Below are positions 34,001-45,500 of a DNA stretch of 64,000 nt, in pieces. This stretch comes from Microglena sp. YARC (lineage: Eukaryota > Chlorophyta > Chlorophyceae > Chlamydomonadales > Chlamydomonadaceae). The DNA is taken from the NCBI GenBank assembly GCA_022414725.1, contig CM039466.1:11506647-11570646 (forward strand), in the 5' to 3' direction. A program made the translations under genes and the position numbers. How positions within the stretch are numbered: position 1 is the stretch's first letter; every line of letters starts with the position of its first letter. The notes under the pieces were generated by a model. That model worked only from the letters and a program-made list of their open reading frames with translations. It had not been told where the DNA came from and searched no databases.

Positions 34001-37000
34001 TGTGGGTGTGTGTGTGGGTGTGTGTGTGGGGGGGGGGGGGGGGGGGGGGGGGGTACATACAAGGGTGTAAACCAGACCAGAACCCAGGACCTGGGTGGGT
34101 GGGTAAGGGTGAGGGGTGGCCAATGGCCGCACGGGCTACCCTACTAGTACATACATATACACAAATATATAAACAAACATTGATACATGCATACACACAT
34201 ATAAACACACATAGATATATACATGCACACATAGATATATACATGCACACACATATAAACAAACATAGATATATACATGCACACATGGGTATATACATGC
34301 ACACACATATAAACACACATAGATATATACATGCACACATATATGCGTTGCATAGCATCGCACCTGCCCATGTTGAAAAGTGATGGAGAATGATCGAAGC
34401 TGCAACAGCCACCTGTTTCACGAAGTTGTTCATAACACTTGTCAGCTCATGAGGATAAATGAATATATAATATAATATAATATAATATAATATAATATAA
34501 TATAATATAATATAATATAATATAATATAATATAATATAATCAGGGTAGGACAATGGCCTCCCTGGAAATTGCTGTGAAAAAGGAACTCTGATTTTAGAG
34601 CTCCGGTACATGCTTTGGGCCATTTTTTTAAACCGCACTTTTTTTTTGTTTTTCTTGTTTGTTTTCCTTTTCGGCCGCACTTACGGTTATAAAACTTTCG
34701 GTACACTTTTAGTGGTCATTTTGGGGCCTCTGTGTTACAAAATTTCGTATTTGGGTTCTGCTTTAAATGTAAGACACATAGCAGATTGGAATCATCATTC
34801 ATTGCAAGATATGATATTCTAGAACTTGGAGCCTGCAAACCCTACAACATCTGAAGTAAAGCTGAGCTCCTGGGTCACCTGCGATCAATTTAATTAGGCC
34901 AGCAGGCCACAAATTGCACTCAACATTGATCGACTGATATAGGTCGCACTATGCTGTAAAACCTATGTGCCTAACAACAGCCCCATTTGAAGTAAAGCTG
35001 AGCTCCTGGGTCACCTGCGATCAATTTAATTAGGACAGCAGGCCACGAATTGCACTCAACATTGATCGACTGATATAGGTCGCACTAGGCTGTAAAACCC
35101 ATGTGCTTAACAACGGGGGGGAGGGGGGGGGTGAGACTGTCTCTCCACAGTGGGTGACTTGAACCCTGCATTGTGTTGGTATAATGAAAGTAAGTTGGGT
35201 GATTTAATGGTATTTCTCATGGCATTGCATTGTTGCGTGAGCCTGAACCTATTACTACATGCCTGGTCTTTATGTTAAAGAGGGCTGCAAGCATTGCATG
35301 AATGGATACAAAGTTCTAGAACCAGATCTGGAGTGCAAGAGGCATGAGGGGATCTAGAGGCATCAGGGGACCAAGTGGCATCAGGGGATCTGGCAATTCT
35401 GCTTATATATATCTGATAATCTGGCATGTCTCATGGCATCGCAATGTTGACTGAGCCTGAACCTATTACGACATGCCTGGTCTTTATGTTAAAGAGGGCT
35501 GCAAGCATTGCATGAATGGATACAAAGTTCTAGAACCAGATCTGGAGGCATCAGGGGATCAAGAGGCATCAGGGGATCAAGTGGGACAAAACGGACACTT
35601 GAATGAAGGGTTCGCTGACCACCAGCGGGAGTTTTGGCGCGTGTTGAGTCCATGAAGACCAGGCGCCAAAAGCTACAGTACCTCGCGCTTAGAAGCCTTC
35701 CAAGCACAGCAGCAAAAGGGGAGATCCAGAGGGGAGAGGCGGAGGGGAGGAGGAAAAGGACGAGGAGGGGAAGGGGGGGAGGAAGCAGGAAGGGAAGAGG
35801 AAAGGGGAGGACGAGGAGGGGGAGGAGGAAGCAGGAGGAGGGGGAGGAGGGAGCAGGAGGAGGGGGAGGAGGAGGAGAGGAAGAGGAGGAGGGGAGAAGG
35901 AGCTCCAACAAAGGCGAAGAGCCAGTCAACGACTCAATGACGAGGGCGAGGAGGAGCTGGTGCGGGGTAACGGCACCTTTTGTCGCTTCAACAGACGCGA
36001 CGAGCCAGTCAAGGACTCTAGGACAAGGGCGAAGGGGGGGCAGTCGAGCAGATGCTAGCTCAAATGAACGAATTGCTGAGCAGTCGATTAAATACCATAG
36101 CTTTCAGTTCAAATTTTGCTGTCAAATTGAACCCTGAGGGAATTGGTGGTTACTGTGGGAGAAAGGGGTTCCGTCTTCATCTTCTCGAAGCGCAGGTGTT
36201 TGAATGTTGGGAAGTTGAGGAAGATGAAGTTCCAACTGTTTATAAGCTGCTAGGCTCGAGTTACTATGTCAGCTACACAGCTACTTAGCTTAGTCAGCTA
36301 CTAAGCTGAGTCGGACACCGGAACTCGAGACCGAATTTCGGTCGGTCTGGCAGGAACTCGTGCTCAGAACTGGTCGGTGCAAACCGGACAGGCTTCTCAG
36401 AAAGTTGCTGCGAAAACGAAACTCAGATTTTTGAGCTCCGGTAAACCGACCAGGAAAACCCCCAATACCGGAGAACCGACCGGTTTGTTCCACCCTGAAT
36501 ATGATATAATATAATATAATATAATATAATATAATATAATATAATATAATATAATATAATATAATATAATATAATATAATATAATATTGGGGATATAATT
36601 AACATAGAAGGTGTGGATGATCGCCAAATGTGGGGGGTTTGACTCTGGGTTGTTTAAGCAAAACAGTCACACAGGAGTATGTTACATAAACTCAGTAAAA
36701 ACAATGCCGAGACAGGACAGCGGCACAACCCGCAAACTGTCCGATTTCATAACAAAACGTGGGTTTTACAAGAGAAATAGGCAAAATAATAAACTCCAGA
36801 CAGTGTTGCTCTGAATGAGATGAACTGAATTGTCCCAAAACAGAACGTTCAAAACTGATAACAGATAACTGATAACAGATAATTGATAACATATAACATA
36901 TAAGTGATAACATACAACTGATAACAGATAACTGAGAACATACAACTAGTAGAATTAAATTATCACTGTAGCACAAACTCAGGGCCCCCGTCGGTTAAAT

Positions 37001-40000
37001 GATTGTTTGGGGCTCAGTTCATCAGTGCTTGTTCTTTTTAAGCCCTTCCTATACGGTTGGGCAAGTCCCTTTAGCCTATTTGGCCTACCCCTGGACTGTA
37101 ACATACATACATACAACTGATAAAAGATAACTGATAACATACAACTGATAACTGATAACTGATAACATACAACTGATAACAGATGACTGATAACAGATAA
37201 CTGATAACAGATGACTGACAACAGATGACTGACAACAGATAACTGATCACAGATAACTGATCACAGATAACTGATAACTGATAACTGATAACAGATAACT
37301 GATAACAGATGACTGACAACAGATGACTGACAACAGATAACTGATCACAGATAACTCATCACAGATAACTGATCACAGATAACTGATCACAGATAACTGA
37401 TAACTGATAACAGATAACTGATCACAGATAACTGATAACTGATAACAGATAACAGATAACTGATCACAGATAACTGATAACAGATGACTGACAACTGATG
37501 ACTGACAACAGATAACTGATCACAGATAACTGATCACAGATAACTGATAACTGATAACAGATAACTGATCACAGATAACTGATAACAGATGACTGACAAC
37601 TGATGACTGACAACAGATAACTGATCACAGATAACTGATCACAGATAACTGATAACTGATAACTGATAACAGATAACTGATCACAGATAACTGATAACTG
37701 AGAACAGATAACTGATCACAGATAACTGATAACTGATAACAGATAACTGATCACAGATAACTGATAACTGATAACAGATAACTGATCACAGATAACTGAT
37801 AACTGATAACAGATAACTGATCACAGATAACTGATGACAGATAACCGATAACAGATAACTGATAGCAGATAACTGATAACAGAACTTTCAACAGACAGAA
37901 TCAGGCAGACAGACAGACGATATTGACATCCCTACCCACGAGCATGGATGGAGCATCCTGGACTACTGCAGTAATGGTTGTCTCGTTGAAAGTGCTATTT
38001 CTGTGTTTTCTGTCTTGAACGTTCTGTTTAGTGACAAATTAATTCACATTTGACAGACAGACAGAAACACAAAAAACAGGGCACTCTCAAGACGACAACC
38101 ATTACTGCAGTAGTTCAGGATGCTTCATTCATGCTCATGGGTAGGGATGTCAATATTGTACTGGTCCCAAGATTATTGGGAGAAATATCATACAATAATT
38201 GTACAATATATAAAATGTATTGATGCTTTGTACAATTTTGTACAATTTATCGTATGATATACTCGATATCTCATATGATTTCCTCAATATATCATACGCT
38301 ATATCTGTATGATATCGTACTTGGTCAACCCTAGTCATGGCCCACAGTTTTCACAGCTGCTACTGACACACAGTTGCTCATACATGGCGGTATCTGGCAT
38401 TTGTTTTTCTGACGACGCGTCACCATTCCGTCGCTGGATGGGGACGCATGGATCTGGCTATAAACTAGTCGGATATGCCCCCCTGACCCTCCTGAGCTCC
38501 GTGCTTTGCGCTCCGCACGGTTAGGGGGGCAGCGCAGCGCACTCGAGTCGCTCAATTTGCGACGCATCACATACAAAAACAGCCCGGGGGCTCGGGGCAA
38601 TGGAGGGGAGAGGGGGGGGGGGGCAGGGGAGCCCGGGGAGGGGGGCAGGGGCGCCAGCGCCAAAACCACGCGTCGCCATGTAACAACGGAATAGCGACGC
38701 AGTGGGGACACGTCGTCCAATAAGAAGAAAAGGTACAAAGCGAAGTACAAAGCGAGGTGGGGTTTAGATGGAGACTTACATTGAGTGAAGCAGTGCCAGC
38801 TCCAAACTGCGGTATGTAGACAAACGAATCACATAGGTCCATCTGTCGTTGTGTCATTCCATCGCCCTCGTTACCCAACATGAAAGCGGTGGGACCTGTG
38901 CGCAGGAACACACCAGCGTCGAGTCAGAAACACATATATATGTATGTATATAAAAGTGCAGTCAGCAACAATATATAAATATATATGTATATATTAGTGC
39001 AGTCAGCAACAATATATATATATGTATGTATATATTAGTGCAGTCAGCAACAATATATGTATGTATGTATATATTAGTGCAGTCAGCAACAATATATGTA
39101 TGTATGTATATATTAGTGCAGTCAGCAACAATATATGTATGTATGTATATATTAGTGCAGTCAGCAACAATATATATATATATATGTATGTATATATTAG
39201 TGCAGTCAGCAACAATATATGTATGTATGTATGTATATATTAGTGCAGTCAGCAACAATATATGTATGTATGTATATATTAGTGCAGTCGGCAACAATAT
39301 CTGTATGTATGTATATATTAGTGCAGTCAGCAACAATATATGTATGTATGTATATATTAGTGCAGTCAGCAACAATATATGTATGTATGTATATATTAGT
39401 GCAGTCAGCAACAATATATGTATGTATGTATATATTAGTGCAGTCAGCAACAAATATTGTACAGGAACACACCACTTCACAGTCAGCAACAAATAATGCA
39501 TACAATTGTAGAATTAAATTATCACTGTAGCACGAACTCAGGGCCCCCATCGGAAAACGATTGTTTGGGGTTCAGTTCATCAATGCCTTATCTTTTTAGC
39601 CCTTTCTGTCACGGTTGAGCAAGTCCTGAAAGCCTATTTGGCCTACCCCTGAACCGTAACATACATACTTCAAATGATAAGCCAATCTTGTGCAGAAGTA
39701 GTTCATGCTTGGGTAGGCTGAACAGCTGCGCGTGCTCTGGATATTGTGAGACCTGGACAAGTCTTTAAACTGCCTAATCCGCTTAGTGTGCTTTCTAGTG
39801 TGTCCGTGGGTATTGCATGGGGGGGCAATTGCTGAAAACCATGAAGCAATATAAATATATATTCCAGGAAGGGTGGCCCAGATGGTCACTGTTTCCTTTT
39901 GGGGTTACTCATCCGAACAAGTCCTATGCAGCGCCGCAAGCGACGCGGAAAATTGGCGGAGTGTATTGTCAACGGAACGAAAGATGGCAACGATGGAGCT

Positions 40001-42376
40001 GACCGAAGCGAGTTAGTTACGCAACCGTTGCCTGACGTGTCAGGCTTCAAGTTTTGTTTCGGTCGGACGAACAAATGGGTAAACATGGGGGCTCCCGCCC
40101 CCTTGAAGAGGGGGCTCCGCCAAAAACGCAAACGCCGTGCATGTGTTGACAGTGAGCCGGAATGCAAGTCTTGTGACAAGTAACGGTTTGTTACGATGTT
40201 GGCTTACGTACAAGAGTAATGATAAAGCCTGATGAAGCGTATTAAGGGAGTATGGCCGTAGGGAACGGGCTGCTACTTTACCTGGACAAAGCTACCATGG
40301 CGGTTGACAGCAACCGCGAACAATAAGGCGCATCCGTGGAGAGTCGAACCCGGAATCTTCGTCATCCAAGGAGCTCTGCTTCTTTACGAGGCACTTACCT
40401 TCAGGGAACGGCAATATGATATCATAAGATATCATGTCATCATACGATATCATATGATATATCAATATAATGCCCGGCAGTTTGTCTAGGCTAAAGTTAC
40501 CATTTATATACAATATCATATGATATCATACTCGCCTTTGGTCAAAATCATATGATATGCCGGTCCCTACTGGGGGGGGGTGAGGGTTAGAGAGGGGTAT
40601 GAGATGGCTGAGAGGGCTGGTGTGTGTGATTGTAAGGGTATGAGGGGTTGAGGGGGCATAGACTCAGGTGAGGGAGAAGAGGGAGTAGAGGGAGTAGAGG
40701 GGTATGAGAGGAGGAGGGTGTGTGAGGGTGTGTGGTTTTTTTGTCCCTACAGTCCCTACTTACCTTTGAAAGGGTGGCTTTGGATGGGCTTGGCTCCATC
40801 AACAATCTCAATCCCAACTATTTCGCAGCCCTCGACATTTTTCAAGTACCTGCAAAACATGAATGTGTATGTAAGTGTGTTTGTATGTTTGTATGTATAT
40901 ATGTTTGTTTGTTTGTATGTATGTATATATGTCTGTATGTATGTATGTATGTATTGTATTATGTTAGTATGGTATGTATGTATGTATGTATGTATGTATG
41001 TTATTGTCGCTGTTCCTGTCAGTTATTGACAATTTTTCTAACTTCCACTTGGTTGATCATTTAAATGTATGTATGTTGTTACAGTCCAGGGGTAGACAAA
41101 GAGACTTGCCCAACCATGATATCAGGGGGGGCTGAAACGAAAAACTGATGAACTGAACCCCAAATAAGATTTTTACCGACGGGGCCCCTGAGTTCGTGCT
41201 ACAGTGATACATCAATTATACGTGGGTCATAAGCATGAAGAACCCCACTGAATACCTTTTTGGCGGAGCCTCCTCTTCAAGGGGGCGGGAGCCCCCATGT
41301 TTACCCATTTGTCAGTTTGTGCGACCGAAAATTTGAAGCCTGATACATCATCCAACGGTCGTGTAACTAACTCGCTTCGGTCAGCTCCATCATTGCCACC
41401 TTTCGTTGCATTGCCAACAAACTCTGCCAATTTTTCGCATTGCTTGTGACGCTGCATAGGAATTGTCTTTTCAGCTATGAGCAGCGGCCTCTAGGCACCT
41501 CCTCTGGCTTGCTACCCAGCCAAACCTATAGCAAGGTAGTCTGGAGGCTGACAGAATCTGGAAGCTGACAGAATCATCTTTCCAATACTGTCGAAATCAT
41601 GGGCCTCAGCCCAGTGGCTGGCTAAGGGAGCTACCTAGAAGGTACTGCTTGTGGCCGAAAAGAAAAGCTATGGAACTGCCCCACTGAATACTTTTCTCAC
41701 AGCCACAGCCACCCAACAAATTACATTACGTATGATCCGTGGTTGTAATAAAATAGGCCAAGGTTGACAACAATGCCACGCGAGCAATGGGTACCTCGCA
41801 TGTAACTGTAGACTGAACGTTTACATCGCATGTGACTGTAGACTTCATGTGTACATCGCATGTGACTGTAGACTTCACGTGTACATCGCATGTGACTGTA
41901 GACTTCACATGTACATTGCATGTGACTCCAGACTTCACGTTTACATCGTATGTGACTGTAGACTTCACGTGTACATCGCATGTGACTGTAGACTTCACGT
42001 GTACATCCTGTATCTTCTAGCTTTGACTTTAAAGCCTTCACCCCGCCCAGTAACCCTCCTCCGTGGGTTTACCGATTTGTTGGGTCCCAGTTCACCCGTG
42101 CTTTTTTTCACTTTGGCCCATCCTGATATCAAGGATGGGCAAGTCCCTTTGGCTATCCCTGGACTGTAACAAACATACAAGCCTGCTCAGTGCTGTGTTA
42201 GATGAAGGGACAAGGCCCCCCCCCCACACCACCACCACCACCACCATCACCACACACACACTACCCATTCACTACCCCCCCCCTACCCCCCCCCCTACTA
42301 CCCCATTTCACTACCCACCCACTTACCCCCACCCCCCCCCACCCCCCCCCTACTACCTATTCACTACGCACCACTT

Positions 42377-42421
<45 letters not shown>

Positions 42422-44883
42422 TACTCATTCACTACCCACCCACTTACCCCCACCCACCCACCCACCCACCCCTACTACCCATTTCACTACCCACCCACTT
42501 ACCCCCCCCACCCCCCACCCCCCTACTACCCATTCACTACCCACTCACTTACCCCCCCCCACACACCACACACACACACACACACACACCACACACACAC
42601 ACACACACTACCCATTCACTACCCACCCACTTACCCCCCCCCCCCCCCTACTACCCATTCACTACCCACCCACTTACTACCCCCCCCCCCCCCCCCCCCT
42701 ACTACCCATTCACTACCACCCACTTACCCCCCCCACACACCACACCCTACTACCCATTCAATATCCCCTCACTACCCCCACTTACAACCCTACCCCCCAC
42801 CCACCCCCCATACACACTCACCACCCACTATCCATTTACTACCCCCTCACTTCCCATTCCACCCCACAAACCACTGCCCATTCCCTACCCAACCACTACC
42901 CCCAGGCCCCCACCCCTACCCCCCACTTACCCCCCCCACTACCCCCCACCCCACCCCACACCCCACACACACGCACTCACCACCCACTATCCGTTTACTA
43001 TCCCCCCACACACCCCCACCACTGCCCATCCACTACCCACCCCACCCCCACCCCCCCTTACCCCCCACCCCACCCCCCACCCACCCCCACACACACGCAC
43101 TCACCACCCACTATCCGTTTACTACCCCCCCACACACCCCCACCACTGCCCATCCACTACCCACCCCACCCCCACCCCCCCTTACCCCCACCCCACCCCC
43201 ACACCCCCCCACACACACGCACTCACCACCCACTATCCGTTTGCTACCCACCCACTACACCCCCACAACCCCACACACTGCACATTCACTACCCCTCCAC
43301 TGCCAACCCCCTACTACCCGAGCCCCCCCACACACACACACACACCACTACCCATTCACTACCCCCCCCACTACCCGCCCCCCACACCCACACCCACACC
43401 CACCCACACCACACACACACACACAAACACACTACCCACCACTAACCCCCACACACACACACCACCCCACCCCCACACACGCACACACACACACGACCCA
43501 CTACCCATTCACTACTCACCCACCCACTACCCACCCACCCACACTACCCCACCCCACCCACCCCCACGCACACACCACACACTACCCATTAACTACCCCC
43601 CCACCCCACTACCCATTCACTACCCACCCCACCCAGCCCTCCCCCCCACACACCACACACACACTACCCACCACTTACCACCCCCACCCAACACACACCC
43701 ACCACCCATTCACTACCCCCCACTACCCACCACTTACCATCCACACCACCCACTACCCCCCACTTACCCCCCCCCCCCCCCCCCCCTCCTATCCACGCAC
43801 TACCCCCACCCCACCCCACTACCCCCCCAACATGACTCACTGTGTACAGTTCTCCAGCGTATCAAAGTGCCGATATTCGCAGTACACATCAGACCCTTGA
43901 CTTCCGAAGGTGTTGTATGCTCTGCTACCAACCAAGCACAGCTGCATGCAGGGGTGGGGTGGGGGTGGGGTGGGGGTGGGGGGGATAAGTGGGGGTAGTG
44001 GTGGAAGGGGTGGGTGGGGGGGGGATAAGTGGGGGTAGTGGGGGAAGGGTGGGGTGGGTGGGTGGTGGGTGGGGTGGGTGGGGGTGTGGTGGGTGGGGGT
44101 AAGTGGGGGTAGTGGGTGGGTGGGTGGGTGGGGGTGGGGGGGTGGGGGGTAGAGCATCCATTTTAGGTGTTAAGTTTGTACGTATGTCACAGCCTAGGGG
44201 TAGAACATTTAGGCTAAAGGGCTTTGCCCAATCGTGACAGGAAGGGCTATAAAGAAAAAGCAATGATGAACAGAACCCCAAACAATCGTTTTACCGACGG
44301 GGGCCCTGAGGTGATTCAAAATAGTTGTGTATTATTCCAGTGCACATGGATAGGCATGCATGTCAGTACATGTTAGTTTCTGTACTTGTTTCTCTTTAAT
44401 TCCCTAAGAAGCTCCATCGGCCCACCTCCTGCTTCTATCTGGAGAGATATCATTCCCTGCCGGGTCATTCCTTTAAGGACCATGTATGTGAGAGAGAGCA
44501 AGGTGTGTGGATGGGGGGCTGTGATGTGTGGCGACCTAGGTTAAACCTGGAATGTTGTTGTAAGTGCTGGTGGCGACGTAAATTGTTAGAGTCATGGAAA
44601 AGGGTGTGTCGAGGAAATGCTCAGAACCCACCCCACCCCACCCCGCCCCACACCACACCACACCAACCACCCCGCCTCACGCCCACGCCCGCGTCCACAG
44701 CATGCAGTCCACCATACAGCACTGCGTCGTTCATTTACTAACCTCCTTCACTCCGAAAGCGGTAGCAGACCTCGCGATGGTCCCAATATTGTGCTTCTTG
44801 GCGACTGAGTGAGTGATGATAAAGCTTGAAGGCTTGCTCGAACTTGGGCCTGCAAGCGCCTGCACCGCGGGGTTGTCTGCCAT
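32802..44883 (-). CDS. SpoU/TrmH-family RNA 2'-O-methyltransferase, 276 aa
   Basis: Six exons on the minus strand: 44883-44743, 43941-43841, 40849-40764, 38895-38780, 34412-34364 and 33139-32802 (stop TGA). All introns are GT-AG with consistent phase; the longest is 4367 bp. The family has the trefoil-knot SPOUT fold and uses S-adenosylmethionine to methylate a ribose 2'-O in tRNA or rRNA. Seen: motif 1 KKHNIGTIARSATAFGV (residues about 29-45), LVGSRAYNTFGSQGSDV, GIEIVDGAKPIQSHPF, motif 2 TAFMLGNEGDGMTQRQMD, motif 3 VYIPQFGAGTASLNVAVAAS, and WAGYSERDREGAKFVVADRP. These are in the order of the plant SpoU proteins of about 220-240 aa. The C terminus adds about 50 residues rich in A and E (GADPDAEAGPGAD..., ending DDLTKPSE). 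An upstream in-frame ATG at 44937 could add a hydrophobic N-terminal extension for organelle import. Exact RNA target unknown. Confidence 0.93.
33265..33320. repeat. (CATA)n microsatellite
   Basis: Thirteen or so CATA units in the last intron of the methyltransferase gene. Confidence 0.95.
33360..34060. repeat. G-rich and (TG)n region with poly-G
   Basis: Purine-rich GGGTGG/GGAAGG sequence, then (TG)n at 33965-34026 running into about 27 G (34027-34053). It lies in methyltransferase intron 5. Long frames on both strands are compositional. Confidence 0.85.
34140..34350. repeat. ATAGATATATACATGCACAC minisatellite
   Basis: Roughly six units of ACATAGATATATACATGCAC with ACATATAAACA spacers, just downstream of the exon 5 donor (34363). 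Confidence 0.85.
34460..34545. repeat. (TATAA)n microsatellite
   Basis: About 80 bases of TATAA pentamers. A second tract of the same pentamer is at 36498-36590, next to related GAGCTCCGGTA sequence. Confidence 0.95.
34848..35116. repeat. Tandem direct duplication of about 130 bp
   Basis: 34848-34980 and 34988-35116 are near identical (AAGTAAAGCTGAGCTCCTGG...GACTGATATAGGTCGCACTA). Confidence 0.9.
35225..35600. repeat. Duplicated segment with GGCATCAGGGGATC units
   Basis: 35250-35340 and 35450-35547 are direct copies (ACATGCCTGGTCTTTATG...CTAGAACCAGATCTGGAG). Short GAGGCATCAGGGGATCAA repeats follow each. Confidence 0.85.
35700..35910. repeat. Polypurine GGA/AGG tract
   Basis: About 200 bases almost free of pyrimidines on the plus strand (GAGGAGGGGGAGGAGGAAGC type). 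Confidence 0.9.
36498..36590. repeat. (ATAAT)n microsatellite
   Basis: Uninterrupted ATAAT pentamers after CACCCTGAATATG. Confidence 0.95.
36820..37885. repeat. (ACTGATAACAGATA)n minisatellite interrupted by SINE-A
   Basis: 7-bp and 14-bp units of TAACTGA and TAACAGA at 36855-36945 and 37110-37885. A SINE-A copy (36955-37105) sits between, so the retroposon appears to have inserted into the array or the array continued on both sides. It lies in methyltransferase intron 4. Confidence 0.9.
38143..38335. mobile_element. AT-rich MITE-2 copy
   Basis: Starts AGGGATGTCAATATTGTACTGG and ends GTACTTGGTCAACCCT, inverted ends of about 16 bp. The interior is rich in ATCATACGATATC palindromes. Related copies: 46826-46925, 49995-50150, 52932-53085. 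Confidence 0.6.
38400..38720. mobile_element. GACGCGTCG-ended MITE-like element
   Basis: Left side TCTGACGACGCGTCACCATT, right side GGAATAGCGACGCAGTGG then CACGTCGTCCAATAAGAAG. The interior has a G-rich run. Ends about 75 bp before the exon 4 donor (38779). Confidence 0.5.
38938..39465. repeat. About 40-bp TATATATTAGTGCAGTCAGC minisatellite
   Basis: Thirteen or so units of ATATTAGTGCAGTCAGCAAC plus AATATATGTATGTATGT upstream of methyltransferase exon 4. Identical repeated reading frames on both strands are artefacts. Confidence 0.93.
39505..39665 (+). repeat. SINE-A copy
   Basis: Starts AATTAAATTATCACTGTAGC, ends CTGAACCGTAAC followed by ATACATAC. Complete copy in sense orientation. Confidence 0.7.
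39900..40140. mobile_element. MITE-3 copy (GGCGGAGCC/CGCAAGCGACG type)
   Basis: Contains GCAGCGCCGCAAGCGACGCG, CGAAGCGAGTTAGTTACGC, ACAAATGGGTAAACATGGGG and GAGGGGGCTCCGCC. Opposite-orientation copies at 41262-41462 and 56888-57065, fragment 49515-49570. Confidence 0.55.
40240..40380 (-). repeat. tRNA-derived SINE-D copy
   Basis: On the minus strand: CCGGGTTCGACTCTCC (B-box-like), TGCTGTCAACCGCCATGG, GCAGCCCGTTCCC, CTCCCTTAATACGC. Partner of 23500-23695. Confidence 0.5.
41068..41215 (-). repeat. SINE-A copy
   Basis: GTTACAGTCCAGGGGTAGAC to CTGAGTTCGTGCTACAGTG, preceded by a GTATG-rich stretch (40862-41000) on the tail side. Confidence 0.65.
41262..41462. mobile_element. MITE-3 copy
   Basis: TTTTTGGCGGAGCCTCC to GCATTGCTTGTGACGCTGC. 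Inverse of the copy at 39.9 kb. Confidence 0.55.
41465..41673. mobile_element. MITE-1 copy
   Basis: Left TTTTCAGCTATGAGCAGCG, right GTGGCCGAAAAGAAAAGCTA. It directly abuts the preceding MITE-3. Confidence 0.7.
41805..42008. repeat. 30-bp minisatellite, about 7 copies
   Basis: Unit ACATCGCATGTGACTGTAGA plus CTTCACGTGT, 30 bp apart from 41825 to 42005. Confidence 0.92.
42050..42180 (+). repeat. SINE-A copy
   Basis: CCCAGTTCACCCGTGCTTTT, GGATGGGCAAGTCCCTTTGG and CCTGGACTGTAACAAACATAC. Lacks the usual 5' portion. Confidence 0.6.
42210..43830. repeat. 1.6-kb C-rich array (CCCACTTACCCC / CCATTCACTACC)
   Basis: Units mix ACTACCCATTCACTACCC, CACCCACTTACCCCC, poly-C and (CA)n. On the transcribed minus strand it is G-rich (GGGTAAGTGGGTGGGTAGTG), directly downstream of the methyltransferase exon 2 donor (43840). 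It contains many GGTAAGT words that match a 5' splice site. Long frames of P, T and H are artefacts. Confidence 0.92.
43950..44155. repeat. G-rich array on the other side of exon 2
   Basis: GTGGGGGTAGTGGGGGAAGG and GGTGGGTGGGG units. It is C-rich on the transcribed strand and forms the pyrimidine tract before the exon 2 acceptor. Complementary in sequence to the array at 42.2-43.8 kb. Confidence 0.9.
44184..44315 (-). repeat. SINE-A copy
   Basis: GTCACAGCCTAGGGGTAGAA through ACAATCGTTTTACCGACGGG in intron 1 of the methyltransferase gene. Confidence 0.6.
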
Positions 44884-45344
44884 AGTGTATACCCGACAAG
44901 AGCTTGTAATTAGAAATGCTGTGAAAGTGGCGAGCATACCGGGGGTGTTGTTTCATGTAGCTGTAGCTGAACGTCGAGTTGTAGCTGAAACCGAATTCCG
45001 ACAGACAGGATTCAAGAGGATGCCAGGGGGGAGATGGTGGCGGCGTTTGCTCCAGTCCACCATTAGCCTTGTGGGCTCTTGCGGGGTCGACGACCGACAG
45101 GCAGGTGGATCAGAGATCGTTCCGTAGCCAGTAATACAATGCGGAGATAGGCAAACACCAAAACCGATAAACTATTTCGTGTACCGGACAGGGTAGTTCA
45201 GGAGGACCCCCAGCTCTGCGTCATGAGACAACCAATTGAGCAGCCTGAGTCCTTTTCCTTTCCCCCGCCATGTGCCCATTAACTAGTCTGGGAGAACACA
45301 AAGGAGAGCGCCTGGAGACGCTGCACTGTTTTTTATTTTTGGTT

Positions 45345-45500
45345 ACGTTACATTCCAGGGATAGGCCAATAAGGCTTAAGGGACTTGCCCAACCTTGACA
45401 GAAAGGGCTGAAAAGAAAAGGCATTGATGGACAGAAACCGAATCAATCGCTTTTCCTAAGGGGGCCCTGAGTTCGTGCGGCAGTGATAATTTAATTAGAC
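45345..45500 (-). repeat. SINE-A copy
   Basis: GTTACATTCCAGGGATAGGC through GAGTTCGTGCGGCAGTGATA and AATTTAATTAGA. Confidence 0.65.

Noticed and set aside
37105..37885. CRISPR-like array because of regular short repeats
   Set aside because: Units are contiguous 7-14 bp repeats without unique spacers, and the host is eukaryotic.
38962..39550. Repetitive frames on both strands around the 40-bp array
   Set aside because: Identical repeated peptides on both strands come from a minisatellite inside an intron.
42063..43998. Frames of 460 and 598 residues rich in P, T and H
   Set aside because: Compositional artefact of the C-rich array in the methyltransferase intron; no start context, no conserved motif.
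44813..45127. 104-residue plus-strand frame
   Set aside because: Antisense shadow of methyltransferase exon 1.
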